Below, one piece after another: positions 23,820 to 33,716 of a DNA stretch of 63,271 nt (positions within the stretch are counted from its first letter, which is position 1; each line of letters starts with the position of its first letter). The stretch is from Mesorhizobium sp. B2-4-3. GTDB lineage: Bacteria > Pseudomonadota > Alphaproteobacteria > Rhizobiales > Rhizobiaceae. The stretch spans positions 1 to 63,271 of the forward strand of contig NZ_VFVL01000034.1 of NCBI RefSeq assembly GCF_006442815.1, given 5' to 3'. The notes under the pieces are model-generated. The model had not been told where the DNA came from. It saw nothing but the letters and a program-made list of their open reading frames with translations, and made no database searches. Made by a program: the position numbers and the translations under genes.

Positions 23820-24470
23820 ATGTACAAGGCCGTCGGATCGCGCGGCTCCCGTGTCAGCCGGGTGCTCTGGATGCTCGAGGAGATCGGGCAGCCCTACGAG
23901 TTCGTCGAGGTCAAATTGCGCTCGCTGGAGGCCTATGCGCTCAACCCTTCCGGCAAGGTGCCGATCCTGATCGATGATGACCTCAAAATCACGGATTCGG
24001 CAGCGATCTGCGTCTATCTGGGGGACAAGCATGCGGATCGGGGCATGGGCGCCAATCCGGGCCTCGCCGGCCGCGCTGAGATGGACTCCTGGATGCATTT
24101 CGCCCAGAGCGAATTGGAAGCGCCGCTGTGGAACAAGCTGCGCCACCGCTTCCTTTTGCCCAAGGACGTGCGCGTCGATGTAGGCCCGGCCGCGGCCCAT
24201 GATTTCGCATCCGAAATAAAGGCGCTGGACCGCCGGCTTGGCGACAGATCCTTTGCGTTGGGCGACCGGTTCTCCGCCGTCGATGTCCTGCTCGGCGACA
24301 TGGGCGGCTGGGCCCGCGCCGGCCGTTTCCCGATCGACTCCGAACGGGTGAATGCCTATTTCGACCGTGTGCTGTCGCGACCCGCTCGTGCCCGCGCCCA
24401 AGCCACCGCATCGGCCCGAAAATCGGAACCGATTTTCGGAAAGCACGATGCGTCGATTAAAAAGTGTTAG
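23820..24470 (+). CDS. glutathione S-transferase family protein with a repeat-derived C-terminus
   Basis: 216 residues. The thioredoxin-like N-domain has SRGSRVSRVLWMLEEIGQPY, the cis-Pro block NPSGKVPIL and the GSH-contact segment TDSAAICVYL; the helical C-domain contains FSAVDVLLGDMGGWARAGRF. It is a cytoplasmic GST with unknown substrate. The last ~18 residues (from SARKSEPIFGKHDASIKKC) are translated from a dispersed palindromic repeat at 24413-24509, so the original stop seems to have been replaced when the repeat landed or decayed. Confidence 0.85.
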   Translation: MYKAVGSRGSRVSRVLWMLEEIGQPYEFVEVKLRSLEAYALNPSGKVPILIDDDLKITDSAAICVYLGDKHADRGMGANPGLAGRAEMDSWMHFAQSELEAPLWNKLRHRFLLPKDVRVDVGPAAAHDFASEIKALDRRLGDRSFALGDRFSAVDVLLGDMGGWARAGRFPIDSERVNAYFDRVLSRPARARAQATASARKSEPIFGKHDASIKKC

Positions 24471-24509
24471 AGCGTCCTTTGCGCGTCCAAGAGGACGCGC
24501 GGCGCTCTA
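24413..24509. repeat. double-hairpin dispersed repeat overlapping the GST 3' end
   Basis: Stem 1 CCGAAAATCG/CGATTTTCGG (24416-24439, loop GAAC) is followed by stem 2 TAGAGCG...CGCTCTA enclosing GCGCGTCC/GGACGCGC (24481-24500). Its first half lies inside the GST reading frame. It could act as a transcription barrier between the GST gene and ureE. Confidence 0.75.
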
Positions 24510-24525
24510 ATGGCGGAGCCATGAA

Positions 24526-25098
24526 ATGAAGCTCAACATAAACACCGATTTCACGAAATTCCCGCGCGCCGTCTCGGTGCTTGCGGCCGGCGATCCGGCT
24601 TTGGCCACGCCCTACGACAAGGCCGTGCTTGCCCATGACGAGCGGCATCTGCGCCGCCGCGCCATCGAGACCGCGGCCGGCGACAAGGTGCTGGTCGACC
24701 TGCCTGAGCCGGTGACGCTCGGCAATGGCGACCGCCTGGTGCTGGAGGACGGCCGCCAGCTCGAGATCGTCGCAGCACCCGAGGAGGTCTACGACATCCG
24801 CGCCCGCGACGCGGTTCATCTTACCGAGCTCGCCTGGCACATCGGCAACCGTCATCTCGCGGCGGCGATCGAGGCGAACCGCATCCTCATCCTGCGCGAC
24901 CATGTCATCAAGGCGATGCTGGAAGGTCTCGGCGCCACGGTGAGTGAGGTTCTGCTGCCGTTCAGCCCAGTGCGCGGCGCTTATTCCGGACATGGGCACG
25001 AGCACGGCCATTCGCATGATCACGATCATGATCACCATGACCATGATCATCACGACCACGACCATCACCACCATGGTCACCACCACCATCATGACTGA
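24526..25098 (+). CDS. ureE: urease accessory protein UreE (nickel metallochaperone)
   Basis: 190 residues. The peptide-binding-like N-domain includes RRRAIETAAGDKVLVDLPEP, and the metal domain includes AWHIGNRHLAAAI, where the conserved His that binds Ni at the dimer interface is expected. The last ~35 residues are a His/Asp-rich tail (HGHEHGHSHDHDHDHH...), which would store or sequester nickel. UreE delivers Ni2+ to the UreG-UreF-UreD complex in the cytoplasm. The final codons overlap ureF by 8 bp (ATGACTGA), implying coupled translation. Confidence 0.96.
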   Translation: MKLNINTDFTKFPRAVSVLAAGDPALATPYDKAVLAHDERHLRRRAIETAAGDKVLVDLPEPVTLGNGDRLVLEDGRQLEIVAAPEEVYDIRARDAVHLTELAWHIGNRHLAAAIEANRILILRDHVIKAMLEGLGATVSEVLLPFSPVRGAYSGHGHEHGHSHDHDHDHHDHDHHDHDHHHHGHHHHHD

Positions 25099-25762
25099 TC
25101 AGCTTTCCAGCGTCGCGCTTTTGCGGCTGATGGCCTGGCTGTCACCGGCCTTTCCGGTCGGCGGCTTCGCCTACAGCCACGGCCTCGAGCGCGCCGTGCA
25201 TGATGGACTGATCGCCGATCGGAAAGATCTCGCTGGCTGGCTGGAGACGCTGATCGAGATGGGCTCCGGCTGGAACGACGCCGTGCTCTTCGCAGAGAGC
25301 TGGCGGCGTGCGCGCGACGGTGGCGATCTCAACGAGGTTGTCGCGCTGGCCGAAGCGCTTGCCGGGTCCCAGGAACGCCACATGGAAACCATGCTGCAGG
25401 GCGCGGCCTTTCTCCAGGCGACGGCCGCCTGGTCGCCTCCGGTGTTGGGACGTCTGCCGGCCGACTGCCCCTATTGCGTTGCGGTCGGCGCTGTTGCCGG
25501 CAGCGGCGGCATCGACCTTGCGCAGGCGCTGTCTGCCTTCCTGCAGGCTTTTTTCTCCAATCTCGTGCAGGCTGCAATCAGGCTCGGCGTCGTTGGTCAA
25601 ACCGATGCGGTCGCACTGTTAGCCGGCTTTGAAACATCGGCCATAGACATGGCTGCCCACGCGGCTGCCTCGACGCTTGACGATCTGGGCGGCGCGGCCT
25701 TCATGTCCGACATCATGGCGATGAGCCATGAAACGCAATACTCACGGCTGTTCCGCTCATGA
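25091..25762 (+). CDS. ureF: urease accessory protein UreF
   Basis: A 223-residue UreF with the family start LLRLMAWLSPAFPVGGFAYS-HG, the WLETLIEMGSGWNDAVL block and a C-terminal MSHETQYSRLFRS, the UreF tail that contacts UreD. UreF acts as a GTPase-gating factor for UreG during urease activation. The ATG overlaps the ureE stop. Its own stop overlaps the next gene by 4 bp (ATGA), so the ureE-F-DUF3995-G genes form one tightly coupled translational unit. Confidence 0.96.
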   Translation: MTDQLSSVALLRLMAWLSPAFPVGGFAYSHGLERAVHDGLIADRKDLAGWLETLIEMGSGWNDAVLFAESWRRARDGGDLNEVVALAEALAGSQERHMETMLQGAAFLQATAAWSPPVLGRLPADCPYCVAVGAVAGSGGIDLAQALSAFLQAFFSNLVQAAIRLGVVGQTDAVALLAGFETSAIDMAAHAAASTLDDLGGAAFMSDIMAMSHETQYSRLFRS

Positions 25763-26195
25763 TCGTGCTTGCCGTCGTCCTCTCCTTCATCCTGCTCCTG
25801 ATCACCACGCTGCATGTCTATTGGGGCATAGGCGGCATCTGGCCGGGCACGGACCAGGCCTCCTGCGCCCGCGCCGTCGTCGGCTTCCGCGGCGTCGACG
25901 AGATGCCTTCGACCGCCGCGAGCTTCGCGGTCGCCGCTTGCTTGGCGCTCGCGACGCTCTGGCCGCTGGCGCTCGCTGGCGAGTTCGCCACGCCCTTTCC
26001 ACGGGAAGGCCTTGCGGCCACGGCGTTGATGATCGGCCTCGTCTTCCTCGGACGCGGCATTGTCGGCTTCACGCCCCGGTGGCGCAGGCTTGCGCCCGAA
26101 CAGCCTTTCGCGCGGCTCGACCAGCGCCTCTATTCGCCGCTCTGCCTGTTGATCGGGTTGGGCTTCGCAGTCCTTGCCATCACGGAGTTTCCGGC

Positions 26196-26199
<4 letters not shown>
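25759..26199 (+). CDS. DUF3995 membrane protein coupled to ureF and ureG
   Basis: 146 residues with about four membrane helices: VLAVVLSFILLLITTLHVYW, FAVAACLALATLWPLALAG, ALMIGLVFLGRGIVGF and LCLLIGLGFAVLAI. The HVYWGIGGIWPGTD block marks DUF3995. It overlaps ureF at its start and ureG at its stop, in both cases by ATGA. Such strict coupling in the middle of the accessory genes suggests it is co-expressed with urease maturation, but no biochemical role is known. Soluble metal-binding motifs are absent. Confidence 0.88.
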
Positions 26200-26828
<629 letters not shown>

Positions 26829-26902
26829 GCCGCTGACCTACCAGTTTGCGGTTGCTGGCAGCGGCTTCGCACGGCATTCTCACCCAAACAGGAGGATTTT
26901 CG

Positions 26903-27670
26903 ATGAGCCTTGCCCGCCTGCACAAGGAACCGCTGAGCAACCTGCCCTACTATGAGGAGCGGGTCGATCTTGCCGCCGCCTTCCGCTGGACCGCGCGGCT
27001 CAACATGCACGAGGCGGTGGCCAACCACTTCTCGCTGTCCGTCAACGACGACGGAACCAAGTTCCTGATGAACCCCAACCAGGTGCATTTCTCGCGCATC
27101 AAGGCGAGCGACCTGCTGCTGATCGACGCCAACGATCCCGAAACGCTGTCCGGTCCCAACGCGCCGGACCCGACCGCCTGGGGCCTGCACGGCGCCATCC
27201 ATCGCAACGTCCCGCATGCGCGCTGCGCCATGCATGTCCATTCGATCCATGCCACGGTGCTTGCCTCGCTTGCCGATTCGACGCTGCCGCCGGTCGACCA
27301 GAACTCGGCCATGTTCTTCAACCGCCATGTCGTCGACGCCAATTATGGCGGGCTGGCTTTCGAGGAGGAGGGAGAGCGCTGCTCGCAGCTTCTCACCGAC
27401 CCCAAGGTCAAGGTGATGGTCATGGGCAACCACGGCGTCATGGTCATCGGCGACAACGTCGCCGATGCCTTCAACCGCATGTTCTATTTCGAGCGCGCCG
27501 CCGAGACCTACATCAAGGCGCTGTGGACTGGCCGCCCGCTGCGCACGCTCTCCGACGAGATCGCCGAGAAGGCCGCGCGTGAGATGGACGATTACCCGGG
27601 CCAGGCCGAGCGCCATCTGGCCGAGCTGAAAGCGATCCTCGATGAGGAAGAGCCGGTCTACCGGAATTGA
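26903..27670 (+). CDS. class II aldolase/adducin family protein
   Basis: 255 residues with class II aldolase features: LNMHEAVANHFSLSV near the N-terminus, LHGAIHRNVPHARCAMHVHS with the zinc-binding His pair, MGNHGVMVIGDNVADAF with a third His, and a C-terminal helical tail. Such proteins include fuculose-phosphate, ribulose-phosphate and related aldolases or epimerases and act in the cytoplasm. The substrate is unknown. The ATG follows AGGAGG. It lies 75 bp after ureG but is not obviously part of urease metabolism. Confidence 0.85.
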   Translation: MSLARLHKEPLSNLPYYEERVDLAAAFRWTARLNMHEAVANHFSLSVNDDGTKFLMNPNQVHFSRIKASDLLLIDANDPETLSGPNAPDPTAWGLHGAIHRNVPHARCAMHVHSIHATVLASLADSTLPPVDQNSAMFFNRHVVDANYGGLAFEEEGERCSQLLTDPKVKVMVMGNHGVMVIGDNVADAFNRMFYFERAAETYIKALWTGRPLRTLSDEIAEKAAREMDDYPGQAERHLAELKAILDEEEPVYRN

Positions 27671-28077
27671 TGCTGGCCCCTTCCTTCTCCCCCGGTTACG
27701 CTACGCTATGCACCATCATCTTCTGTGACTGGCGCGAGTGATCAGGCCGAGGCTTGATTGCCACGTGGTTCCCCCAATCCGTCGCTGCTTCGCAGCGCCA
27801 CCTTTCCCCCCTCCGGAGGGAAAGGAAGGGAGCGTTGCTGGACGAGCGTTGACCGCAGGAAGCTTGACGCCTTTCCTCTACCCCGTCGATCGGGGGAGAG
27901 GTGGCTCGGCAAAGCCGAGACGGAGCGGGGGTCGACCAGCGCTACTAAGACAATGCATGCGCCAAGCAGCCACGCACGCTATCGCCAAAAGCCAGTTGCT
28001 TGGAAAGGTGTGCATGCCGTAGCCCGTTTCACGGGGAGAAGGTGCCGGCACGGATGAGGGGCAGCGCTGACGCTGCC
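27671..28077. repeat. gap with decayed repeat elements
   Basis: No gene was identified in this 407-bp gap between the aldolase gene and the convergent HAD gene. GC-rich, partly self-complementary segments such as CTCCGGAGGGAAAGGAAGGG and the facing CCCCGTCGATCGGGGGAG, CTCGGCAAAGCCGAG (a perfect 6-bp hairpin) and CACGGGGAGAAGGTGCCGGC look like degraded palindromic repeats of the sort spread through this window. Confidence 0.5.
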
Positions 28078-28710
28078 TCAGAGTCCCAATTGCGCCCGCA
28101 ACTCTTCAGCGCTGTTGATGACGATCGCTCCGGCCGGACCTTCCATCGGCGCCTCGGGCCAGAAGATCGTCTTCATGCCCGCCGCCAGCCCGGCCATGGC
28201 GCCGGTCAGGCTGTCGTCGACGGCAAAAGCATCCGCCGGATCCACGCCGGCGAGATAGGCGGCGCGCAGGAAGGGTTCGGGAAGCGGCTTGCCATCGATC
28301 ACGTCGTTGCGGCTGACCGTCATCATGCCTGGATAGGTGAGGCCGACGGCGCGCAGATTGGCATCGACGATCAGCCGGTCGGAGTTGGACACCACCGCCT
28401 GCTCGACGCCGAGGGCGCGCAATTCGTTGAACACCTCGATCGCGCCGGGGCGTGGCTTCAGTGTTTCGGCCAGCGGCAGATAGTGATCGTATTTACGCAC
28501 GATCCAGTCGTCGAAGGGCAGCGACAGGCCGAACTCGTCGCGCAGCATCTCGTAGACCGGCCATGCCGCGATGCCCAGCACGCGCTCGTGCAGGTCGACC
28601 GGCGGGGCGACGCCGACGCTGCGCAGCGCTGCCACAAGTGCTGCCTCGTGGAGCGGCTCGCTGTCGACCAGCGTCCCGTCCATATCCCAGAAAACGGCTT
28701 TCGGCGTCAT
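28078..28710 (-). CDS. HAD-superfamily hydrolase (phosphoglycolate phosphatase/beta-phosphoglucomutase-like)
   Basis: 210 residues with HAD motif I DMDGTLVDSEPL (nucleophile Asp near residue 10), motif II VVSNSD, a Lys in GKPLPEPFL and motif III FAVDDSLTGAMAGLAAGM, plus the alpha-helical cap of subfamily IA. It dephosphorylates a small phosphorylated metabolite or sugar. The exact substrate is unknown. It is transcribed away from the SorC-type regulator and could serve the polyol pathway, but the link is only proximity. Confidence 0.88.
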   Translation of the reverse strand: MTPKAVFWDMDGTLVDSEPLHEAALVAALRSVGVAPPVDLHERVLGIAAWPVYEMLRDEFGLSLPFDDWIVRKYDHYLPLAETLKPRPGAIEVFNELRALGVEQAVVSNSDRLIVDANLRAVGLTYPGMMTVSRNDVIDGKPLPEPFLRAAYLAGVDPADAFAVDDSLTGAMAGLAAGMKTIFWPEAPMEGPAGAIVINSAEELRAQLGL

Positions 28711-28734
28711 GCGCGGCTCCCTTCGCCGATCCCC

Positions 28735-28841
28735 TTAAAGCATGTCTCCCGAAAGTGGTAACCGGTTTCGGGACAAAGACATGCGCAAAATAAAACACTA
28801 AAGCGCATGGAGCGAACCTGAAAGATCGCGACGCGCTTTAG
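28735..28841. repeat. tandem-hairpin dispersed repeat
   Basis: GCATGTC-t-CCCGAAA pairs with TTTCGGG-acaaa-GACATGC, then AAAGCGC pairs with GCGCTTT 30 bp later. This two-hairpin element is of a kind common in Mesorhizobium intergenic DNA, as I recall. It sits between the HAD gene and the regulator promoter. Confidence 0.75.
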
Positions 28842-28952
28842 TACGTTTCCCGGTGGAGATAAACCATCCCGCCGGCAAATGGTTGGGCAAGCGGCGGATC
28901 GACCCCTCGGGAGCCCTGCAACGCTTCCAAGCAATTGCTCTTTCGATAGACA

Positions 28953-28970
28953 ATTGCGCGTTGGCGCAAT
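28953..28970. promoter_or_regulatory. dyad upstream of the SorC/DeoR regulator gene
   Basis: ATTGCGC-gttg-GCGCAAT is a perfect 7-bp inverted repeat 53 bp before the preferred GTG start of the regulator. It is a plausible autoregulatory operator. A looser relative (ATTGCC...GGCAAA) is present at 31329-31348 before smoE. Confidence 0.45.
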
Positions 28971-29023
28971 CGCTGTAAGCTATGGCGCCCGTTTCAACAT
29001 TCTTGCGGGCGGGGAGGCAGGAC

Positions 29024-29980
29024 GTGAATTCGCGACAGGAAACCGGCAGCACAAGGTTGGACGACGCCGCGCGCGCCGGCTGGCTCTATTATGTTGCCGG
29101 CAACACACAGGACCAGATCGCCGCCAAATTAGGCATTTCCAGGCAGACGGCGCAGCGGCTGGTGTCGCTGGCCATGTCGGAGGGCCTGATCAAGGTGCGG
29201 GTCGATCACCCGATCGCCAACTGCCTCGACCTCGCCACACGGCTGAAGTCGCGCTTCGCGCTCGACCTTGTCGAGGTGGTGCCGAGCGATCCGGCTTCGA
29301 ACTCGACGACGATCGGCATCGCCGAGGCGGCGGCGGCCGAGATCGAACGCCGGCTGCGCTCGGAGGCCCCCATCGTCATGGCGATCGGCACCGGGCGCAC
29401 GCTGAAGGCGGCGATCGAGCAATTGCCGCCGATGGAATGCCCGCAGCACAAGGTCGTGTCCTTGACCGGCAACATCTCGCCCGACGGCTCGGCAGCCTTC
29501 TACAACGTCATCTTCACCATGGCCGACCGCGTCAAGGCGCGGTCCTTCCCGATGCCACTGCCGGTCATTGCGTCCTCGCCGGAAGAGCGCGAGATGCTGC
29601 TCAACCAGCCGATGATCCAGCCTACATTGGCGCTGGCGGCCGAGGCCGATGTCACCTTCGTCGGCATCGGCGACCTCGGGCCCAAGGCACCCCTCTATGA
29701 GGACGGCTTCATTTCCGAAAGCGAGTTGAAGGCGCTGCAGAAGGCCGGCGGCATCGCCGAAATCGTTGGATGGGTGTACGACCGGGAGGGTCGCATGATC
29801 GAGGGCATCACCAACGACCGGGTGTCCTCCGCCGCGCTGCCGTCGCGGGAGAGGTCGCTGGTCATTGCTCTGGCCATGGGCGAACGCAAGCTGCCGGGCA
29901 TCCTAGCCGCCGTCAACCGCCGGCTGGTCAACGGCCTCATCACCGACGAACGGACGGCCGAAGCCTTGCTTGCCGGCTGA
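29024..29980 (+). CDS. SorC/DeoR-family sugar-binding transcriptional regulator (likely polyol regulator)
   Basis: 318 residues from the GTG at 29024, which has GGGGAGG six bases upstream; the in-frame ATG at 28982 lacks such a site. The N-terminal HTH covers NTQDQIAAKLGISRQTAQRL. The SorC sugar-binding domain follows (VMAIGTGRTLKAAIEQLPPM, VSLTGNISPDGSAAFYN, ADVTFVGIGDLGPKAPLYEDG, GERKLPGILAAVNRRLVNG). In rhizobia such regulators commonly control sorbitol/mannitol transport genes, and the smo operon begins 1.4 kb downstream. It likely responds to a polyol or phosphorylated sugar. Confidence 0.88.
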   Translation: MNSRQETGSTRLDDAARAGWLYYVAGNTQDQIAAKLGISRQTAQRLVSLAMSEGLIKVRVDHPIANCLDLATRLKSRFALDLVEVVPSDPASNSTTIGIAEAAAAEIERRLRSEAPIVMAIGTGRTLKAAIEQLPPMECPQHKVVSLTGNISPDGSAAFYNVIFTMADRVKARSFPMPLPVIASSPEEREMLLNQPMIQPTLALAAEADVTFVGIGDLGPKAPLYEDGFISESELKALQKAGGIAEIVGWVYDREGRMIEGITNDRVSSAALPSRERSLVIALAMGERKLPGILAAVNRRLVNGLITDERTAEALLAG

Positions 29981-30000
29981 TTGCCCATAAAAGGCGCCGG

Positions 30001-30186
30001 CTATTGCGAACGGCCGCGCGGATCGTTGCCGTCGAGAAAGCCCATGTCGCGCTGCAGATGCTCGGATAATTCCCGGGCATCGAGATAACCGCGCCGGCGG
30101 CTTGAAAACCTTGCAAATTCCCGCACGAGCGTGAAAAACCACCCTTGCGCCGGGGTGGAAAGGAGCTTTTCCTGAACCGTGACCAT
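30001..30186 (-). CDS. small DUF1127 (YjiS-like) protein
   Basis: 61 residues ending in the DUF1127 pattern RRRGYLDARELSEHLQRDMG-FLDG. The start is the ATG at 30186, behind a GAAGG-like site, giving the usual short length; longer frames upstream are not believed. Small Arg-rich DUF1127 proteins in alphaproteobacteria have been tied to RNA, phosphate and carbon metabolism and are often highly expressed under stress. It is convergent with the SorC-type gene (20-bp gap). Confidence 0.8.
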   Translation of the reverse strand: MVTVQEKLLSTPAQGWFFTLVREFARFSSRRRGYLDARELSEHLQRDMGFLDGNDPRGRSQ

Positions 30187-30296
30187 GATCGTCAGCCTTC
30201 GCAATGCTTGAACTGGATTGATCGTCGACCCCAAATATCGGGATGGCCGGTTCGTGCTTCCAATTAAACCTCGATCATGACCCATAAGGAGGCCTT

Positions 30297-31205
30297 ATGC
30301 CCGATCTGAAGCCCCCGCAGCTTTCGCCGCTGCCGCCGCTGCAGGCGATCCGGGTGTTCGAGGCGGTGGCCAGGCACCTGTCCTTCACCAAGGCCGCGCA
30401 GGAGCTGGGCATGACCCAGGCGGCCGCGAGCTACCAGATCAAGCTGCTCGAGGAGCGGATCGGCGCGCCGCTGTTTCTGCGCCGCCCGCGGCAGATCGAG
30501 TTGACCGAGCCCGGCCAGCGCCTGGCGCCCGCCGTCAGCGAAGCCTGCGCCATCCTGGGCCAGGCCTATGCCGCGGCGCGCGGCGGCGCCGACGGCCTGC
30601 TCTGCATCACCACCGTGCTGACCTTTGCCTCGAACTGGCTGGCGCAGCATCTGGGCGCGTTCCAACTCGCCCATCCCGCACTTGCCGTGCGGCTCGACAC
30701 GTCGAGCCGCCTGACCGATTTCGCGCGCGAGGATGTCGATCTCGCCATCCGTTCCGGTGGAGGCAAATGGCCGGGCCTGGAGGCGCATAAGCTGCTCGAC
30801 GCCGATTTCACGCCGATGCTGAGCCCGAAGCTCGCGGCGAGCATCGGCGGCGTCAACGATCCGGCGGACCTGTTGCGCTTGCCGATCCTCGACCCCGGCG
30901 ACATCTGGTGGATGCAATGGTTCGAGGCCGCCGGCGTGACCGGGCACGACCTCGCAAAACGGCCCGGCTCCAGCATGGGCGCGCAGGCCTATGAGGCGAA
31001 CGCGGCCATGGCCGGCCATGGCGTGGCGATCCTGACCAGGGCGTTGTTCAAGAACGAGATCGCCGACGGCCGCCTGGTCCAGCCCTTCGACCTGGTCGGC
31101 GACGACGGCCATGCCTATTGGCTGGTCTATCCGACGGCGCGCCGCAACGTGCCGAAGATCCGCGCCTTCCGCGACTGGATCCTGGCCGAGATCGCCTGCC
31201 CGTAG
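30297..31205 (+). CDS. LysR-family transcriptional regulator, GcvA-like
   Basis: 302 residues. The N-terminal HTH (LSPLPPLQAIRVFEAVARHL..., TKAAQELGMTQAAASYQIKL) has the GcvA-type variation, and a periplasmic-binding-protein-like effector domain spans ~95-300 (ITTVLTFASNWLAQHLGAFQ, YEANAAMAGHGVAIL). The effector and targets are unknown. The strong AAGGAGG-type site precedes the ATG. It stands between DUF1127 and smoE and is probably independent of both. Confidence 0.92.
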   Translation: MPDLKPPQLSPLPPLQAIRVFEAVARHLSFTKAAQELGMTQAAASYQIKLLEERIGAPLFLRRPRQIELTEPGQRLAPAVSEACAILGQAYAAARGGADGLLCITTVLTFASNWLAQHLGAFQLAHPALAVRLDTSSRLTDFAREDVDLAIRSGGGKWPGLEAHKLLDADFTPMLSPKLAASIGGVNDPADLLRLPILDPGDIWWMQWFEAAGVTGHDLAKRPGSSMGAQAYEANAAMAGHGVAILTRALFKNEIADGRLVQPFDLVGDDGHAYWLVYPTARRNVPKIRAFRDWILAEIACP

Positions 31206-31302
31206 CCCGCCCGCCCTTAGCTTCCTCTCCCAACATGCCGGCCGCATCGCTGGATCGGGTCACGTAACGTCATTTCTGCTGCGTTGCAGCATAGATTCAG
31301 GG

Positions 31303-31331
31303 TTGACATAATTCACGCCAAGTGAGTAATT
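31303..31331 (+). promoter_or_regulatory. candidate sigma70-type promoter of the smo operon
   Basis: TTGACA at 31303-31308 matches the -35 consensus exactly. With a 17-bp spacer the -10 would be GTAATT, a weak match. The ATG of smoE is 48 bp further on. An imperfect dyad, CCAAGTGAG (31318) with CTCAACTTGG (31352), overlaps and follows the -10 and could bind a repressor. The region matches what is expected for an inducible sugar operon. Confidence 0.5.
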
Positions 31332-31378
31332 GCCCATAGCCAAGGCAAATGCTCAACTTGGTTTATGGGAGGAATTTG

Positions 31379-32689
<1,311 letters not shown>

Positions 32690-32733
32690 GGCTCCTCCCG
32701 GTGCCGAACGCCGGTCGCCTATCATGACCGGCA

Positions 32734-32767
32734 GGTGGCCGCCCGAAACCCAGTTCGGGCGGCCACC
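32734..32767. terminator. strong stem-loop between smoE and smoF
   Basis: GGTGGCCGCCCGAA-acccag-TTCGGGCGGCCACC is a perfect 14-bp stem with a 6-base loop. The following CTTCAAAA lacks a U-run, so full termination is unlikely. Such hairpins after binding-protein genes usually cause partial termination or protect the 3' end of the upstream message, giving more binding protein than permease. Confidence 0.85.
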
Positions 32768-32832
32768 CTTCAAAATCGGGAAAATTCTGGCACAAGTCTG
32801 AAAATCCGGCTGACCTTGGGAGGGTGACCGTC

Positions 32833-33705
32833 ATGGCTACTCAGCAAACCCGTTCGCTTGCCCGTTTCATGATGGCGCCATCGGTGATCCTGCTGTTCAT
32901 CTGGATGATCGTGCCGCTGGCCTTCACGCTGTGGTTCTCGTTCCTGCAATACAATCCGCTGAACCCGATCCGCGACGGCTTTGTCGGTCTCTCCAACTAC
33001 AAGCTGTTCTACGACAATCCGGCGTTCTTCGCCGCCATTCTAAACACCCTGACCATCGTCGTGGCGGTCCTGCTGATCACCATCATCGGCGGCATTCTTC
33101 TTGCGCTGCTGCTCGATCAGCCGATCTGGGGTCAGGGGATCGTGCGCATCCTGGTCATCTCGCCGTTCTTCGTCATGCCGCCGGTGGCGGCGCTGGTCTG
33201 GAAGAACATGATCATGCACCCGCAATACGGCGTCTTCGCCGACATTGCGCGCTTCTTCGGCGCCCAGCCGATCGACTGGTTCGGCCAGCACCCGCTGACG
33301 GCTGTGATCATCATCGTCGCCTGGCAGTGGCTGCCCTTCGCGACGCTGATCCTGCTCACCTCGCTGCAGTCGCTCGATGGCGAGCAGAAGGAGGCGGCCG
33401 AGATGGACGGCGCCGGCTTCCTCAGCCGCTTCATCTATCTGACGCTGCCGCACATGTCGCGCGCCATCACCGTTGTCATCCTGATCCAGACGATCTTCCT
33501 GCTCTCGATCTATGCCGAGATCCTGGTCACCACCAATGGCGGCCCGGGCTATGCCTCCACCAACCTGCCCTTCCTCGTCTACCAGAAGGCGCTGCTGGAG
33601 TTCAAAATCGGCCAGGCCTCCGCCGGTGGCGTGATCGCCGTCATTCTCGCCAACATCGTTGCCTTCTTCGCCATGCGCGCCGTCGGCAAGAACCTCGACA
33701 AATAA
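32833..33705 (+). CDS. smoF: sorbitol/mannitol ABC transporter permease (MalF-like)
   Basis: 290 residues, six predicted membrane helices and the EAA loop AAEMDGAGFLSRFIYLTLPHM, which contacts the ATPase SmoK. It starts at the ATG behind GGGAGGG; the in-frame GTG at 32824 lies inside that ribosome-binding site. It is the MalF-type half of the inner-membrane channel of the smo importer. The smoG ATG follows the stop by 11 bp. Confidence 0.93.
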   Translation: MATQQTRSLARFMMAPSVILLFIWMIVPLAFTLWFSFLQYNPLNPIRDGFVGLSNYKLFYDNPAFFAAILNTLTIVVAVLLITIIGGILLALLLDQPIWGQGIVRILVISPFFVMPPVAALVWKNMIMHPQYGVFADIARFFGAQPIDWFGQHPLTAVIIIVAWQWLPFATLILLTSLQSLDGEQKEAAEMDGAGFLSRFIYLTLPHMSRAITVVILIQTIFLLSIYAEILVTTNGGPGYASTNLPFLVYQKALLEFKIGQASAGGVIAVILANIVAFFAMRAVGKNLDK

Positions 33706-33716
33706 GGGAGGACAAG

